NCBI GenBank assembly: GCA_036521995.1
Contig: DATDGR010000302.1
Location: forward strand, 1-16,495
Direction of reading: 5' to 3'
Source: Gp13-AA77 sp036521995
GTDB lineage: Bacteria > Acidobacteriota > Terriglobia > UBA7540
DNA length: 16,495 nt
The notes beneath the pieces are model-generated. The model was given only the letters and a program-made list of their open reading frames with translations, was not told the DNA's origin and made no database searches. Below are positions 5,790 to 14,069 of this stretch, one piece after another. Each line of letters starts with the position of its first letter. The stretch's first letter is position 1. The position numbers and the translations under genes are program-made.

Positions 5790-6413
5790 GTGGAAGCTTT
5801 CGATGACAAGATTCAACGCTTGCGGGCGGCCGTGAGCCGCACTCTGCAGGCCGAGGAACAGGAGATCCAGCGCTTCGAGGAGGCGGTTCGGAACTTGCGG
5901 GGTCGGCACGCGCAGCTTGAGGAAACTATTGAGCGGGAGCTCGCCGGCGTCGGCCCGGAGCGGGATCCGGCTGCTGCGGCAGCTTTGCCGAAACCGCAGG
6001 CCCCGCCGGTCACCCAGCCGTCCCTTCCGGCGAACCAGTCAGCCGTTCCGTTCAGCCAGCCCGGAGACGACTGGAGTCGCTTGGAGTCGCGACTTGAGCC
6101 TGCGTACCAAAAGGCCGCCGGCGACTTTGACGAGAGGGTTCTGCGCGACGCACGGCGCTTCGCCCGCCTGTTGATTTCGGAGATTGTCCTTTACAGCAAG
6201 GCCCAAGTCGACGAAGGACGCCGTAATCGAGACCTCTATCTGCGTCTCAAATCCACCATTGACCGCAGCTGGCAAGCTTATGACAGTCGCTTTGGGCAGA
6301 GCGCGGCGCGGCGCTTCGATTTTTTCCACGAAGAGCTGGTGCCCACCCTCGCCTCCAATGATCCGGCGCTTCTCGGGTCAGGCTATCCGGGTCCTTCGCG
6401 TGAAACTCGTTAA
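5790..6413 (+). CDS. Conserved coiled-coil hypothetical protein
   Basis: The 207-residue protein starts at a GTG. Residues 3-55 form a long coiled coil (DKIQRLRAAVSRTLQAEEQE onward), 56-90 a Pro/Ala/Gln-rich linker, and 95-195 a second helical domain with RFARLLISEIVLYSKAQVDE, then EGRRNRDLYLRLKSTIDRS and FFHEELVPTLASNDPALLG. I recall this helical signature (EGRRNRDLYxRLK with FxxELVxTLAxxDP) as conserved in acidobacteria without a named function. There is no signal peptide or membrane segment. Its stop overlaps the lytic transglycosylase start by 14 bp, so the two are co-translated and probably act together. The sequence does not show how. Confidence 0.65.
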   Translation: MEAFDDKIQRLRAAVSRTLQAEEQEIQRFEEAVRNLRGRHAQLEETIERELAGVGPERDPAAAAALPKPQAPPVTQPSLPANQSAVPFSQPGDDWSRLESRLEPAYQKAAGDFDERVLRDARRFARLLISEIVLYSKAQVDEGRRNRDLYLRLKSTIDRSWQAYDSRFGQSAARRFDFFHEELVPTLASNDPALLGSGYPGPSRETR

Positions 6414-8715
6414 GATTTTCATCGCCAGCTTGTGCGTCTTCATCGGTACCGGGGTGCCGTGCCGTGGCGGGAGTCCGCAAGAATCAAACGGAAACGGCGC
6501 TTTTGCCGCCCCACTCGTCCCTCCCGCCTTGCGGGTCCTGGCAGCGCGATCGGAGGCCAAGGCGGAGTGGCCTGCGCTCGCCCGATATGCCAAGTCGGAG
6601 CCGGACCACGACGTGAAGGGTCTCGCTTACTTCGTGCTCGGTTATCGAGAGCATCAAGCAGCCGATGACGCGGCCGCTGTGGACGACCTCGAACGCGCCG
6701 CCTCAACAGGTTTTTCTCTTGCCGACTACGCGGAGTATTACCGGGCGGCGGCGGCCGCGCAAGCGGACGAGCCTGAGGTGGCAGCGCATGGGCTCGCAAA
6801 TTTCGTCGGCCGCTTTCCTAGGAGCGCGTTGAGGGATCAGGCCACGCGCCTCCTGGCCTCTTCGTTGACCGAGGCGGGAAGGCCGCAAGAGGCGATTCCG
6901 ATCCTGTCAGCCGCCCTGGCGCAACGGAAGCAGTCACAGCTCGAACTCTTACTCGCCCAAGCTTACCAGAAGGCCGGCGAGCTCCCCGAGGCGGCGCTGG
7001 CTTTTCAGGAGATCTACTATCGACTTCCGACTGCGCCGGAGGCCGCCGCCGCCGGAACATCTTTGAAAACGCTTCAACTTCGGCTGGGAACGAGCTATCC
7101 GGGACCCTCCGAGGAGCTTCGATCGGCGAGGGCGAGCGGGCTCGAGAAGGTCAGCTATTTCAGCTCTGCTCTCACTGAATATGACGCCTTGCTCAGAGAT
7201 CTTCCGGCCAGCTCGTCAGCCACGTCCTGGCGGCTCGGACGGGATCGATGCCTTCTGGGCCTTGGGCGCACCAACGAGGCCCTGACCGACCTTGCAGCCG
7301 GCGGTTGGCCAGCCGGTGAGCTCGATGCCGAGCGAACTCTTCTGGTGGTAAGGGCCAACTCCCATAACCGCGACGAAAGCGGGATGCTGGCTGCACTCGA
7401 CCAGATGACGCGGCTTTATCCAGCATCAGCGACGACCGCATCGGCGCTCGACTCCGTGTCCTTCTTCTTCCGTCGCCAGGGCGATTGGTCGCGCGCCAGT
7501 CCTTACGACGCGAAGCTCGCCGAAGAGTTCCCAGATTCTGATCTGGCGGGGAAAGCCGAGTGGGAGGTCGCCTGGGCGGCTTACCTTGGGGCTCAAACCG
7601 GAGAGGCCGAACGAAGACTCGCAGCGTACGTTCAACGCTATCCTTCGTCGGCCCGGATTGCCGCAGCACTCTACTGGCTTGGCCGCGTGACCGAGGGCGA
7701 GGGCCGCTCGGCCGAAGCGCGCTCGCTATACCAGGTTCTTCGCGATAGGTTCGGTAACACCTACTATTCGCTGCAAGCGGCCGAGCGCTTGAAATTACTC
7801 GGGCCCGCCGCGAGCCCTGTTGCCCGTGGTGCCGGAAACGGTTCACCAAATGGAGAGACGGCAACCGCGCCTCCGCCACTTACGGCGGAGGTTGCGGCGG
7901 CCATTAGCAAGATGTCAACGCCGCCTGATCCCCCGAGCGTCTGTTTGGCGGCCCAGCCGGGCGCGGGCGAACGGCCCGCTCTTACCCTCGCCGCCCTCAG
8001 CCTGCCCGCTCTTGCCGAGTATGACCTCCGCGCCCGCCTCGAAGGAGCCATGGGTTCGCCTGACGAGGCCGGGTTGCGGCTTGCGCTGGCGCGGCTCCAG
8101 CGTGAGGGCGAGCAGTATGATCAGGCTATCCTTATGGCCAAGCGAGTGGTACCCAACTACAGTGACTACGATCTTTCCGCGCTGCCGGCTGAGTTCTGGG
8201 GTCTCCTTTATCCTGAGGCGTTCTGGGACGTGGTGCGGCGGAACGCGAACGCGAACGGTCTCGACCCGTACCTGGTGATGGCGCTGATCCGCCAGGAATC
8301 AGGTTTTGATCCTAAAGCAGCGTCGGGAAAGAACGCGCACGGACTGATGCAGCTGCTTCCTCAGACCGCCAGAGATCTTACCGGGGGGGCCGGCCGGCCG
8401 CGACACCAGGTCGCATCCCGCAGTCTCTCTGATCCGGCATACAATATCCGCATAGGCTGCCGTTACTTGAGTGACCTGATTCGGAAGTTTGACGGGAGCA
8501 TCGAGAAAGCGCTGGCAGCTTACAACGCCGGACCGGATCACGTGGAGCAATGGCAGAGCGGTCATACTTACTCCGAACCGGCCGCGTTTGTCGAGAGCAT
8601 CCCTTTTGCGGAAACACGAGGCTACGTGGAAGTGATTCTGCGGGATCAAGTGGTTTACCGGCGGCTGATGACTGGCAAGCCGAAGTTCAAACCTTGTGGC
8701 GGGCCAGGTGCTTGA
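6400..8715 (+). CDS. Soluble lytic murein transglycosylase, Slt70-like
   Basis: It cleaves the MurNAc-GlcNAc bond of peptidoglycan to give 1,6-anhydro products in the periplasm. The 771-residue form starts at GTG 6400, where a signal peptide begins (KLVKIFIASLCVFIGTGVPC). The frame opens earlier, but that part overlaps the coiled-coil gene. Residues about 35-480 are alpha-helical TPR-like repeats, as in the Slt70 superhelix. About 490-540 is a low-complexity linker, and about 610-750 is the SLT domain. Catalytic Glu633 lies in RQESGFDP, followed by GLMQLLPQTA, NIRIGCRYLS and ALAAYNAGP. A Cys in the signal region (VPC-RGG) raises the option of a lipoprotein, but the lipobox is poor. Confidence 0.93.
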   Translation: MKLVKIFIASLCVFIGTGVPCRGGSPQESNGNGAFAAPLVPPALRVLAARSEAKAEWPALARYAKSEPDHDVKGLAYFVLGYREHQAADDAAAVDDLERAASTGFSLADYAEYYRAAAAAQADEPEVAAHGLANFVGRFPRSALRDQATRLLASSLTEAGRPQEAIPILSAALAQRKQSQLELLLAQAYQKAGELPEAALAFQEIYYRLPTAPEAAAAGTSLKTLQLRLGTSYPGPSEELRSARASGLEKVSYFSSALTEYDALLRDLPASSSATSWRLGRDRCLLGLGRTNEALTDLAAGGWPAGELDAERTLLVVRANSHNRDESGMLAALDQMTRLYPASATTASALDSVSFFFRRQGDWSRASPYDAKLAEEFPDSDLAGKAEWEVAWAAYLGAQTGEAERRLAAYVQRYPSSARIAAALYWLGRVTEGEGRSAEARSLYQVLRDRFGNTYYSLQAAERLKLLGPAASPVARGAGNGSPNGETATAPPPLTAEVAAAISKMSTPPDPPSVCLAAQPGAGERPALTLAALSLPALAEYDLRARLEGAMGSPDEAGLRLALARLQREGEQYDQAILMAKRVVPNYSDYDLSALPAEFWGLLYPEAFWDVVRRNANANGLDPYLVMALIRQESGFDPKAASGKNAHGLMQLLPQTARDLTGGAGRPRHQVASRSLSDPAYNIRIGCRYLSDLIRKFDGSIEKALAAYNAGPDHVEQWQSGHTYSEPAAFVESIPFAETRGYVEVILRDQVVYRRLMTGKPKFKPCGGPGA

Positions 8716-8763
8716 CTCTGCGGGACTACGCTTCGCGTTCAGGGGCGCTGGAGGGCCGGAGAG

Positions 8764-9945
8764 ATGAGTGTCGTCGCCATGAGGCAGCATCACATCTCGC
8801 GCAAGGCCGGCGCGTTCACCGAATCCGTGATTCGTGAGATGACCCGGCTTGCCCTGGAGTACGGTGCCATGAATCTGGCACAGGGATTTCCGGACTTCGC
8901 CGCGCCCAGCGAGGTCAAGGAAGCTGCGCAGCGAGCCATCGCGGCGGACATCAACCAGTACGCCATCACTTGGGGTGCTCGGGAATTTCGTCAGGCAATC
9001 GCCGAACGCTTCGAAAAAGACACGGGTCTCACCATTGATCCGGAGCGCGAGATCACGGTGACCTGCGGCGCGACCGAAGCGATGATCGCATCTCTGCTGG
9101 CGATCGTTGACCCCGGGGACGAGGTGGTGGTCTTCGAGCCCTTTTATGAGAACTACGGGCCGGACGCCATTATCTGTGGGGCGTCGCCGCGTTTCGTCCG
9201 GCTCGAGCCGCCGGACTGGACATTCGATCCTTGTGACCTGCGCGCGGCAATAAACGAACGCACGCGAGCCCTGATCCTCAACACTCCGAATAATCCGACC
9301 GGGAAAGTCTTCACGCGCGAGGAACTGGAGGTTATCGCGGAAGCCGTACTGGGCTCAGGCGCTTACGTGATCACGGACGAGATCTACCAGTTCATAACCT
9401 ACGATGGCGCGCAGCACGTTTCCATGGCAATGCTGCCCGATATGCGGGAGCGCACGATCACTTTGAATGCGCTCTCCAAGACCTATAGCGTTACAGGATG
9501 GCGCGTCGGTTATGCGATTGCAGCGCCCGAAGTGACCGGTGCCATCCGCAAAATGCACGATTTTCTGACCGTCGGAGCCGCTGCGCCACTGCAGGAAGCG
9601 GGCGTCGCCGCGCTACGCCTACCGGATGACTACTACCGAAGACTCGCACTTGATTACGCGCGCCGACGAGACCGCACGCTGGAGTCCCTCACTTCGGCAG
9701 GCTTTCGTTGCTTCAAACCACACGGCGCCTACTACATCATGACCGATATTTCCGGCCTCGGCTTTCCGGATGACGTCGAGTTCGCCCGCCATCTCGTGAG
9801 TGAGGTCGGCGTGGCCGTGGTGCCCGGCAGCAGCTTTTACCGGGACCCGAGCCTCGGCTGCCAGCAGGTCCGCTTCTGCTTCTCAAAGACGGATGCCACC
9901 TTAGACGAGGCCGCACGCCGCCTCAGCACGCTCAGGCCCCGCTAG
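8764..9945 (+). CDS. PLP-dependent class I/II aminotransferase
   Basis: This 393-residue fold-type I enzyme transfers an amino group to a 2-oxo acid. Visible features are LAQGFPDFAAP near residue 39, the substrate loop NTPNNPTG (173-180), Asp205 and Tyr208 (ITDEIYQF), the Schiff-base Lys239 (SKTYSVTGWRVGY) and the carboxylate-binding Arg370 (RFCFSK). The LAQGFPDF motif is characteristic of the kynurenine/glutamine/methionine aminotransferase group, so a substrate such as methionine, glutamine or an aromatic amino acid is likely; it cannot be fixed from sequence. GGAGGG lies 8 bp before the ATG; ATG 8779 is a weaker alternative. It follows the transglycosylase by 48 bp and may share its transcript. 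The product is cytoplasmic. Confidence 0.93.
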   Translation: MSVVAMRQHHISRKAGAFTESVIREMTRLALEYGAMNLAQGFPDFAAPSEVKEAAQRAIAADINQYAITWGAREFRQAIAERFEKDTGLTIDPEREITVTCGATEAMIASLLAIVDPGDEVVVFEPFYENYGPDAIICGASPRFVRLEPPDWTFDPCDLRAAINERTRALILNTPNNPTGKVFTREELEVIAEAVLGSGAYVITDEIYQFITYDGAQHVSMAMLPDMRERTITLNALSKTYSVTGWRVGYAIAAPEVTGAIRKMHDFLTVGAAAPLQEAGVAALRLPDDYYRRLALDYARRRDRTLESLTSAGFRCFKPHGAYYIMTDISGLGFPDDVEFARHLVSEVGVAVVPGSSFYRDPSLGCQQVRFCFSKTDATLDEAARRLSTLRPR

Positions 9946-9977
9946 CTCAAGGGAGGCGTCCTGTGCGCGCAGGCGTG

Positions 9978-10008
9978 GCACCGAACCCCTAGCTTTGGGG
10001 ACCGGTGC
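9978..10008. terminator. Hairpin between convergent genes
   Basis: GCACCG (9978-9983) pairs with CGGTGC (10003-10008), and CCCC (9986-9989) with GGGG (9997-10000), with a symmetric 2-nt internal loop and TAGCTTT at the tip. It sits between the aminotransferase stop and the end of the convergent XRE gene, suitable for terminating both. There is no clear T tract. Confidence 0.5.
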
Positions 10009-10024
10009 TCATGCTACCAGGCCG

Positions 10025-10408
10025 TTAGCGGCTGGCGAGTTTGCGGGCACAATCGAGCAAAAAGGCCCGGTCCGACTCCATCATGTTGCCCATCAGTCCC
10101 TTGAGTTGGAGCAGGAAACGCGCTTCCGAGCCTTCGTTGCCCGCGGACTGTGCAAGCTCCTCGAGCGTGGAGGCCGGTCTGCCACCCACGGCCGCCGGCA
10201 TCGCGCCGTCCTCGGCCGTGTAGAACAGGCGGTACATCGGAACGTCGAGGGCAGCGGCAAATCTGTGCAACGTCTCAACCGAAGGAGTGGTGTGACCGTG
10301 CTCCACCCTTGATATATAGCCGCGCAGCATTCCCGTTTGCCTCTCGATATCACCTTGGGACAAGCCTTTTTGCTCCCGAAGGTGGCGGATTCTCTGACCT
10401 ATCGACAT
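10025..10408 (-). CDS. XRE-family transcriptional regulator
   Basis: The 127-residue protein has an N-terminal Cro/C1-type HTH (residues 2-62): IGQRIRHLREQKGLSQGDIE, the recognition helix around RGYISRVEHG, then TPSVETLHRFAAALDVPMY. The remainder (65-127) is a short helical domain without a recognised ligand site. The GxxYISRVExGxTxPSVETL pattern with LFY after the HTH resembles SinR-like regulators common in acidobacteria. GGAGG precedes the ATG by 8 bp. It is transcribed away from the 87-aa gene's end, with a 234-bp gap containing a nested inverted repeat. The target is unknown; autoregulation is usual in this family. Confidence 0.88.
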   Translation of the reverse strand: MSIGQRIRHLREQKGLSQGDIERQTGMLRGYISRVEHGHTTPSVETLHRFAAALDVPMYRLFYTAEDGAMPAAVGGRPASTLEELAQSAGNEGSEARFLLQLKGLMGNMMESDRAFLLDCARKLASR

Positions 10409-10506
10409 TTTGCTTCCTCCCTCAGAATTGAATTAGTGCCTCTGTTGATTTCATTGTTTCGTGGCGAGCGGATTGCGATTTCCGCCCGATCCTGGGCGGG
10501 TCCACG

Positions 10507-10612
10507 CCCCGGGGATGGGAGTGAAGGTCGCGGCCAACGGCTCCCTAGCGGCACCGGCCGCGAGCTGCATCAAGGAACCGTTCCCCCCTCCGCCCTCACC
10601 CCCATCCTGGGG
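10507..10612. repeat. Nested inverted repeat
   Basis: Outer imperfect arms (10507-10527, ccccggggatgggagtgaag, and 10593-10612, ccctcacccccatcctgggg) enclose perfect inner arms TCGCGGCC (10528-10535) and GGCCGCGA (10556-10563). The adjacent 10490-10515 segment can also pair around GGGCG and CGCCC. It occupies most of the gap between two minus-strand genes. It could terminate the 87-aa gene, fold in the XRE leader, or be a small non-coding mobile palindrome; sequence alone does not decide. Confidence 0.5.
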
Positions 10613-10642
10613 TCCGGACCCGGCTCTGAAGGCCTGCCCCAC

Positions 10643-10906
10643 TCAAGCCGGCTTCAGCAGCGAGTCCAGACGGACTTCCAGCTCGTCGAGTGGTGCGATT
10701 ATCGATCGCAGTTTATTCAGCTCGAGCGACCGGTAAACCGCGTTCAGCCGGAAGCCGGCCAAAGCTGCAGCCTCGTCCGGACGTACCATACCAGCTAAGT
10801 CATCGCAGCTATCGCACCAGCCCTCCACGGCTCCGCTGCGCCGGTTGAAGATCAGCAGGCGGTCGGTCTCGGTAATGATGGTTGTCGTCTTTCTTCTCCT
10901 TGTCAT
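10643..10906 (-). CDS. Small CxxC protein with HTH-like C-terminus
   Basis: The 87-residue protein starts at ATG 10906, chosen over the earlier ATG at 10951 because AGGAG lies just upstream of it. Its order is a basic N-terminus with beta strands (TRRRKTTTIITETDRLLIF), WCDSC at about residues 30-34, then MVRPDEAAALAGFRLNAVYR, which resembles the helix-turn-helix of MerR/excisionase proteins. The C-terminus is amphipathic (DELEVRLDSLL). I recall similar small proteins (EGWCExC with EAAALxG) in acidobacteria, without an assigned function. A single CxxC would need a second site or dimer to bind zinc. It is divergent from the large wHTH-TPR regulator, 206 bp away. Confidence 0.65.
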   Translation of the reverse strand: MTRRRKTTTIITETDRLLIFNRRSGAVEGWCDSCDDLAGMVRPDEAAALAGFRLNAVYRSLELNKLRSIIAPLDELEVRLDSLLKPA

Positions 10907-11112
10907 CGTCTCTCCTATCGGCCTGTTGGCCGCCGGGGGTGAGCTGTACATCCTTTGATAACCCCCAAGGCGTTGCGTAGCCTGGTCCGTTCCGCTAGAA
11001 TCAGCTTTGCTTTTTGAGCTGACTCTGCGGCCAACCGCCAGCCACGGGTTGACGATACGGCAGGCGCGATTTGAGAGTAATTAGAGAGCGGTGAAAAATC
11101 CGTGAAAGTTGT
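10907..11112. promoter_or_regulatory. Divergent regulatory region with several dyads
   Basis: This gap separates the 87-aa gene (minus) from the 946-aa regulator (plus). It holds CGGCC-TGTT-GGCCG (10919-10932) next to the minus-gene ribosome binding site. GGGGGT (10935-10940) pairs with ACCCCC (10961-10966) over 20 nt, and TCAGCT-N10-AGCTGA spans 11001-11022. TTGACG at 11049-11054 is a possible plus-strand -35 box, but no good -10 box at 16-18 bp follows. The winged-helix regulator may bind here. Confidence 0.4.
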
Positions 11113-13953
11113 ATGAGTCAGGCTAACTTACAGTCCGCCAAGCGCTTTTACGAGTTCGGTTCCTTCCGAATTGACGTCAGCGAAAAGCTACTTTTTCACG
11201 AAACGAACGCCGTTCCCCTTACACCCAAAGCTTTCGACACTTTACTGGCGTTGGTTGAGACCCCAGGTCATATCCTCGAAAAGGACGATCTGATGAAGAG
11301 GGTCTGGCCGGATACGATCGTCGAGGAGAACAACCTTACTCAAAACATCTCAGCCCTGCGTAAGGCTCTGGGTCAGAATGCGGAAGAGCGCACTTATATT
11401 GAGACGATACCACGGCGTGGATACCGCTTTCGAGCCACGGTCAGCGAACGCTGGGAAGAAATTCCCGAATTGATTGTTCGGGAGCGGACGAAGTCGACGG
11501 TCATCGTTGAGGAAGAAGAGGAAACCGACACTCGGACGGGCCTTTGGACCAGGCTCAGTCTTGCCCAGTTCGCCTTGATCGCGGCGTTTCTTCTCCTGGT
11601 GGCCGCTTCGACGGTCTACTACGTAAACACCCGGAGCCACGGTGAGGAGGCTGGTTCCCGGCCGTCGTTTGCCGGCTCGGGCGCTGTTCGGCGGCCCGCC
11701 GTCGCTGTTCTGGGGTTCCAGAACCTGACCGGTCGTCCGGATGCGGCTTGGCTCTCCACAGCTTTTTCAGAGATGCTCACGTCTGAGTTGGCAGCCGGTG
11801 AGCAGTTGCGCGCCATTCCCGGAGAGGACGTCGCTCGCCTGAAAGTTAATGTTCCTCTGGAAGGCGCGGGCAGCCTGGCTCCTGACACGCTGCTGCGGAT
11901 TCGGGATAACCTCGGCACTGACTACGTCGTTCTGGGATCCTACACTGACTTGGGCCAGCAGGGCGGAGGGCGCGTTCGGCTGGATCTAAGGCTCCAGGAC
12001 GCGAGCGCGGGCGAAACGCTGGCCGCCTTCGCTGAAACGGGTACGGAAAGCGGCCTCTTTGACTTGGTTTCCACTGCCGGCGCCCGCCTTCGCCAAGCAC
12101 TCAAAGTCGACGATGTGCCTCGGACCGAAGCTGCTGCCGTGCGGGCAGAACTGCCCTCAGGTCCTGAGGCGGCCAAGCTTTACGCAGACGGTCTCGCCAA
12201 GATCAGGAGCTTTGACGGGGTGGGGGGACGCGATCTGCTGGAGAAGGCCGTAGCCGCAGACCCCCGGTTTCCGCTGGCCCATTCAGCCCTCGGAACTGCC
12301 CTTTCCGCCCTGGGTTACGACGCCCAGGCTCGGGAAGAGGCCAAGAAAGCCTTCCAACTTTCCGGCAGTCTCGATCGACAGGAACGACTGGTGATTGAGG
12401 GCCGGTACCGAAGCGTTTTGAACCAGTGGGATAGGGCCGCTGAAGTTTATCGCACGCTGTTTGGGCTCTTTCCGGACAATCTTGACTACGGCATCAGCCT
12501 AGCCACTGCCCAGTCGCTTTCCGGTAAGGGTCAGGATGCCCTAGCCACCCTCGCTGCGCTCCGCGGGCTTCCGGCCCCAGGCCGAGACGATCCACGGATC
12601 GACATGGTCGAGGCGGATTGGGCGGAGTCGGTGTCTGACTTTAAGAGGGAGCAGGCCTCAGCCTCCCGAGCGGCCGACCGCGGAGAGGCACTCGGGGCTG
12701 ACCTCCTGGTGGCCAGAGCTCGGTTGTCCGAGGGAACGGCGCTTTGGAGGCTCGGCCAGCCGGCTGAGGCGCTTACGGCCCTAGCCGGGGCTGAGAAGAC
12801 TTTTGCTTCGACGGGAGACAAAGGTGGTGTCGCCGAGGCCTTGGAGGCCAGAGGAGAAGTTTTGACGGATCAAGGTAATATCGCGGAGGCCCGTCAGAAA
12901 TACGAGCAGGCGCTTGAGATCCGGCGTCAAATCGGGGACGAAGGTGGCGTCGCCAGCTCCCTCACCGACCTGGCGATTCTCAAGTGGCAACAGTCTGACT
13001 TTGAGGGCGCCAAGCAGATGTACGATCAGGCGCTCGCCAGCTTCCGTGAGATTGGCGATGAGGTTGGGGTGGCCAATACGCTGAACAACCTAGCCAACAT
13101 TTTCTACGACCACGGCGAAGTGGCGACCGCCAAGCGAATGTACGAGGACTCGGCGGCCAAGTTTGAGGGGATGGGGGATAAGGGCGGAACGGCGCAGGAG
13201 CTGATCAACATCGGGCTCGTATTCTCGAATCAAGGCGATCTGGCCGGCGCCCGGGCCAAGTACGAGCAGGCCATCGGAATCTGCCGTCAGCTCGGAATCA
13301 AAGGACTGCTGGCGACGGCGCTGTCCGGTCTCGGCGAGGTTGATCTTAGGCAGGGTAATCTGGCTGCCTCCCGGAAATCCTACGAAGAAGCGGCAGCTCT
13401 ACGTCGTGATCTCGGGGAGAAGGGAGGCGCTGCCGAAAGTGAGTTCGATCTGGCTTCCCTGGCAATCGAGGAAGGGCACCCGGCGAACGCCCAGGCGGCG
13501 CTGCCTGCGGCGCTCGACGAGGTCCGCCGGGAGGGTCAGGCTGATGACGAGGCTTACGGCGGAGCGCTCCTGGCGCGGGCGCTTCTGGAGGAGGGGAAAC
13601 TTGTCGAAGCCGACCGGGAGGCACGCCGGGCTCTGCCGCTGGCCGAGAAGAGCCAGAACGCTGAGGTCCGCCTGATGGTGGCAACAGTAGCCGCCCAAGT
13701 AGAGGCTGCTTCGGGCGAACCGCAGCGCGTGGCCAAGGCGAAGGATGACCTCATGGCCGTTCAGTCAGAGGCTGCGAGGCTCGGACTTGTTGACCGGCAG
13801 TTGGAAGCGCGATTCGTCCTCGGTGTAGTTGATCTGAAGAGTAAGGAACCGGCTGCGCGGGCGAACCTGGAGCAACTGCAGAAGGAAGCTGATGAAAAGG
13901 GCTTCGGGCTTATTGGCCGCAAGGCCCGCCACGCTTTGACCAATGGCTCTTAA
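11113..13953 (+). CDS. Membrane-bound winged-helix regulator with TPR domain (CadC-like layout)
   Basis: The protein has 946 residues. Residues 12-110 are an OmpR/PhoB-type winged helix (YEFGSFRIDV, VPLTPKAFDTLLALV, VEENNLTQNISALRKALG, YIETIPRRGYRF). Residues about 148-171 form one membrane helix (LSLAQFALIAAFLLLVAAST). About 193-335 is a TolB-N/FlgO-like alpha-beta domain (AVAVLGFQNLTGRPDAAWLS, DYVVLGSYT). About 350-930 are TPR repeats, with MalT/kinesin-light-chain-like units of about 40 residues at 560-800 (GDxGGVAxxLxxLA, ARQKYEQAL). There is no receiver domain, so DNA binding is cytoplasmic and sensing is probably by the exported TPR part. The upstream ribosome binding site is weak. Ligand and targets are unknown. 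Confidence 0.88.
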   Translation: MSQANLQSAKRFYEFGSFRIDVSEKLLFHETNAVPLTPKAFDTLLALVETPGHILEKDDLMKRVWPDTIVEENNLTQNISALRKALGQNAEERTYIETIPRRGYRFRATVSERWEEIPELIVRERTKSTVIVEEEEETDTRTGLWTRLSLAQFALIAAFLLLVAASTVYYVNTRSHGEEAGSRPSFAGSGAVRRPAVAVLGFQNLTGRPDAAWLSTAFSEMLTSELAAGEQLRAIPGEDVARLKVNVPLEGAGSLAPDTLLRIRDNLGTDYVVLGSYTDLGQQGGGRVRLDLRLQDASAGETLAAFAETGTESGLFDLVSTAGARLRQALKVDDVPRTEAAAVRAELPSGPEAAKLYADGLAKIRSFDGVGGRDLLEKAVAADPRFPLAHSALGTALSALGYDAQAREEAKKAFQLSGSLDRQERLVIEGRYRSVLNQWDRAAEVYRTLFGLFPDNLDYGISLATAQSLSGKGQDALATLAALRGLPAPGRDDPRIDMVEADWAESVSDFKREQASASRAADRGEALGADLLVARARLSEGTALWRLGQPAEALTALAGAEKTFASTGDKGGVAEALEARGEVLTDQGNIAEARQKYEQALEIRRQIGDEGGVASSLTDLAILKWQQSDFEGAKQMYDQALASFREIGDEVGVANTLNNLANIFYDHGEVATAKRMYEDSAAKFEGMGDKGGTAQELINIGLVFSNQGDLAGARAKYEQAIGICRQLGIKGLLATALSGLGEVDLRQGNLAASRKSYEEAAALRRDLGEKGGAAESEFDLASLAIEEGHPANAQAALPAALDEVRREGQADDEAYGGALLARALLEEGKLVEADREARRALPLAEKSQNAEVRLMVATVAAQVEAASGEPQRVAKAKDDLMAVQSEAARLGLVDRQLEARFVLGVVDLKSKEPAARANLEQLQKEADEKGFGLIGRKARHALTNGS

Positions 13954-14016
13954 GCGAGGTTTCGTTTAGTTTCTTGGTGGCAGGACGCGCGCCGGCCTGG
14001 CAAAGATTGTGGCCAA

Positions 14017-14040
14017 GGGGGCCCGGGATTCCGGGCCCTC
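14017..14040 (+). terminator. Strong GC hairpin after the TPR regulator
   Basis: GGGCCCGG (14019-14026) pairs perfectly with CCGGGCCC (14031-14038) around GATT, and two further pairs, including a G-T, extend it. It lies 64 bp after the stop codon. No T tract follows, so termination may be weak or Rho-assisted. Confidence 0.6.
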
Positions 14041-14069
14041 GGCGCTTCAGAGGATCAACGGAGGTCTAG

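Noticed and set aside
7193..7879. 228-aa minus-strand frame inside the lytic transglycosylase gene
   Set aside because: Arg/Pro/Ser-rich shadow typical of GC-rich coding DNA on the opposite strand.
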